From NCBI GenBank assembly GCA_002690445.1, contig NZER01000371.1, positions 1-6,483 of the forward strand: 6,483 nt of DNA. The letters are read 5' to 3'. The notes below the pieces were generated by a model. The model was not told the origin of the DNA. It was given only the letters and a program-made list of their open reading frames with translations, and did not search any database. This document shows, one piece after another, positions 5,979 through 6,483 of this stretch. The position numbers were made by a program, and so were the translations under genes. Numbering within the stretch: position 1 is the first letter of the stretch; each line of letters starts with the position of its first letter. The stretch is from Candidatus Pacearchaeota archaeon (GTDB lineage Archaea > Nanoarchaeota > Nanoarchaeia > Pacearchaeales > GW2011-AR1).

Positions 5979-6409
5979 TGAAAGAAAGAAAATATCTACC
6001 TACGTTATCTGAACTTATCGACAGATTGTCGATCGTTCAATTGAAAGAGGTTTTCATCTCAGAACATAAAGCAGAATACGCCCAGGAAATAAAAGATATA
6101 TGCCACGATATTGATATGTGTCTTGCAGAGACCAAGACCGTTGATGCAGATTTTATCAGATCTGTTGTTGTATTGTCACAAATGAACTTACACATCTGGC
6201 ACAATGAATCCAACTATAGAAAAGGGATTCGAGACGGAAACAATTTAGAACTTACTCATGGCTTAAATGGAATTAGAAATACAGCCAAGAACAAGATTCA
6301 GGAAATTGCCGGCGGAAGAAAAGACTACAAGATTGATTGTCTTGCTGCTGATTTTAAGGATTGGGAGATTAGTTGGAAATTAGGGAGACCCGACAAAGAA
6401 GCATCTTAA
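5978..6409 (+). CDS. Small helical protein, DUF6165-like, associated with glycosyltransferases
   Basis: This is a 143-residue, mostly helical, Cys-poor protein. The ATG at 5978 shares one base with the previous stop (TAATG) and has AGGA (5966-5969) eight bases upstream. The opening LPTLSELIDRLSIVQLKE (7-24), a central MNLHIWHNESNYRKG (69-83) and LNGIRNTAKNKIQEI (96-110) follow the pattern I associate with DUF6165: an ELIDKLTIL-type helix, then N-x-x-(I/L)W with an acidic residue and Arg, then a basic helix. That assignment is from memory of the pattern and is tentative. The biochemical role of such proteins is not established; they tend to occur beside sugar-transfer genes, as here. There is no signal peptide or membrane helix. 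A structural or accessory role to the glycosyltransferases is inference from context. The final 37 bases also encode the start of the next gene in another frame. Confidence 0.6.
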   Translation: MKERKYLPTLSELIDRLSIVQLKEVFISEHKAEYAQEIKDICHDIDMCLAETKTVDADFIRSVVVLSQMNLHIWHNESNYRKGIRDGNNLELTHGLNGIRNTAKNKIQEIAGGRKDYKIDCLAADFKDWEISWKLGRPDKEAS

Positions 6410-6483
6410 AGACTGTCATATGGAGAATAATTGCGATTCTCAATAGTTTTGTTATTTTAGTGAGTACTACAACTGATGATGCT
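6373..6483 (+). CDS. DUF2061-like membrane protein, N-terminal part (runs off window)
   Basis: This open frame begins after a TAG at 6370-6372 and stays open to the window edge, giving 37 residues. The decisive text is RSILKTVIWRIIAILNSFVILV, which matches the characteristic start of the DUF2061 family (R-S-x-x-K-x-x-x-W-R-x-x-A/G, then a transmembrane helix). Known members are short inner-membrane proteins of about 60-90 residues with two predicted helices and no established biochemical role. No ATG or GTG precedes the conserved part, so the likely start is TTG 6373, with GGGAG (6363-6367) five bases upstream, overlapping the DUF6165-like gene by 37 bases. GTG 6460 would remove the conserved region. 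It is the only membrane protein visible here and would place the end of the operon at the cytoplasmic membrane. The C-terminal half is not visible. Confidence 0.6.
   Translation, partial: MEIRETRQRSILKTVIWRIIAILNSFVILVSTTTDDA

Noticed and set aside
6423..6441. Inverted repeat GAGAAT-N7-ATTCTC followed by a T-rich stretch, resembling a terminator.
   Set aside because: The stem is only six pairs, mostly A-T, the T run is interrupted, and the segment codes for the conserved start of the DUF2061-like protein.
6419..6445. Eight-codon ORF from the ATG at 6419 to TAG, and a GTG start at 6460.
   Set aside because: The first is too short to support. The second lies in the DUF2061-like frame but downstream of the conserved WRIIA segment and has no ribosome site.

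Overview
This window is AT-rich (by eye roughly 60-65% A+T) and densely packed. All genes lie on the + strand, separated by a few bases or overlapping. The combination of tight packing, a small acidic orphan protein, a short metallopeptidase, a stand-alone PD-(D/E)XK nuclease and a run of divergent glycosyltransferases most resembles an accessory region of a tailed phage, plausibly marine or aquatic. No capsid, tail, portal, terminase or integrase gene is present, so a phage origin is an inference. A prophage or a bacterial surface-polysaccharide island cannot be excluded.

Layout. Bases 1-78 hold a candidate extended -10 promoter and a 9-base direct repeat in front of a small acidic protein (79-360). 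That gene overlaps a zinc-metallopeptidase-like gene (317-1015) with an HEIAH motif. At the end of the metallopeptidase gene lies an exact TTGACA-N17-TATAAT promoter (999-1027). A very strong Shine-Dalgarno follows it and opens a second transcription unit: a RecB/Cas4-type nuclease with four cysteines suited to an iron-sulfur cluster (1048-1815), a GT4 glycosyltransferase (1823-3109), a second, divergent GT4 enzyme (3109-4350, true start probably 3109), a two-domain glycosyltransferase joining a GT4-like half to a GT2 half (4347-5978), a small helical DUF6165-like protein (5978-6409), and the beginning of a DUF2061-like membrane protein that starts inside the preceding gene (6373, running off the window).

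How the genes may work together. From the nuclease onward, junctions are a 7-base gap or 1, 4 and 37-base overlaps, as expected of one translationally coupled operon. Three glycosyltransferase genes carrying four catalytic-type domains, with no recognisable sugar-nucleotide synthesis genes in view, suggest stepwise assembly of a glycan from host-supplied nucleotide sugars. The acceptor (virion protein, host envelope, or modified DNA base) cannot be read from this window. The nuclease shares the promoter but has no obvious functional tie to glycosylation. No tRNA, rRNA, CRISPR array, insertion sequence or convincing terminator was seen.
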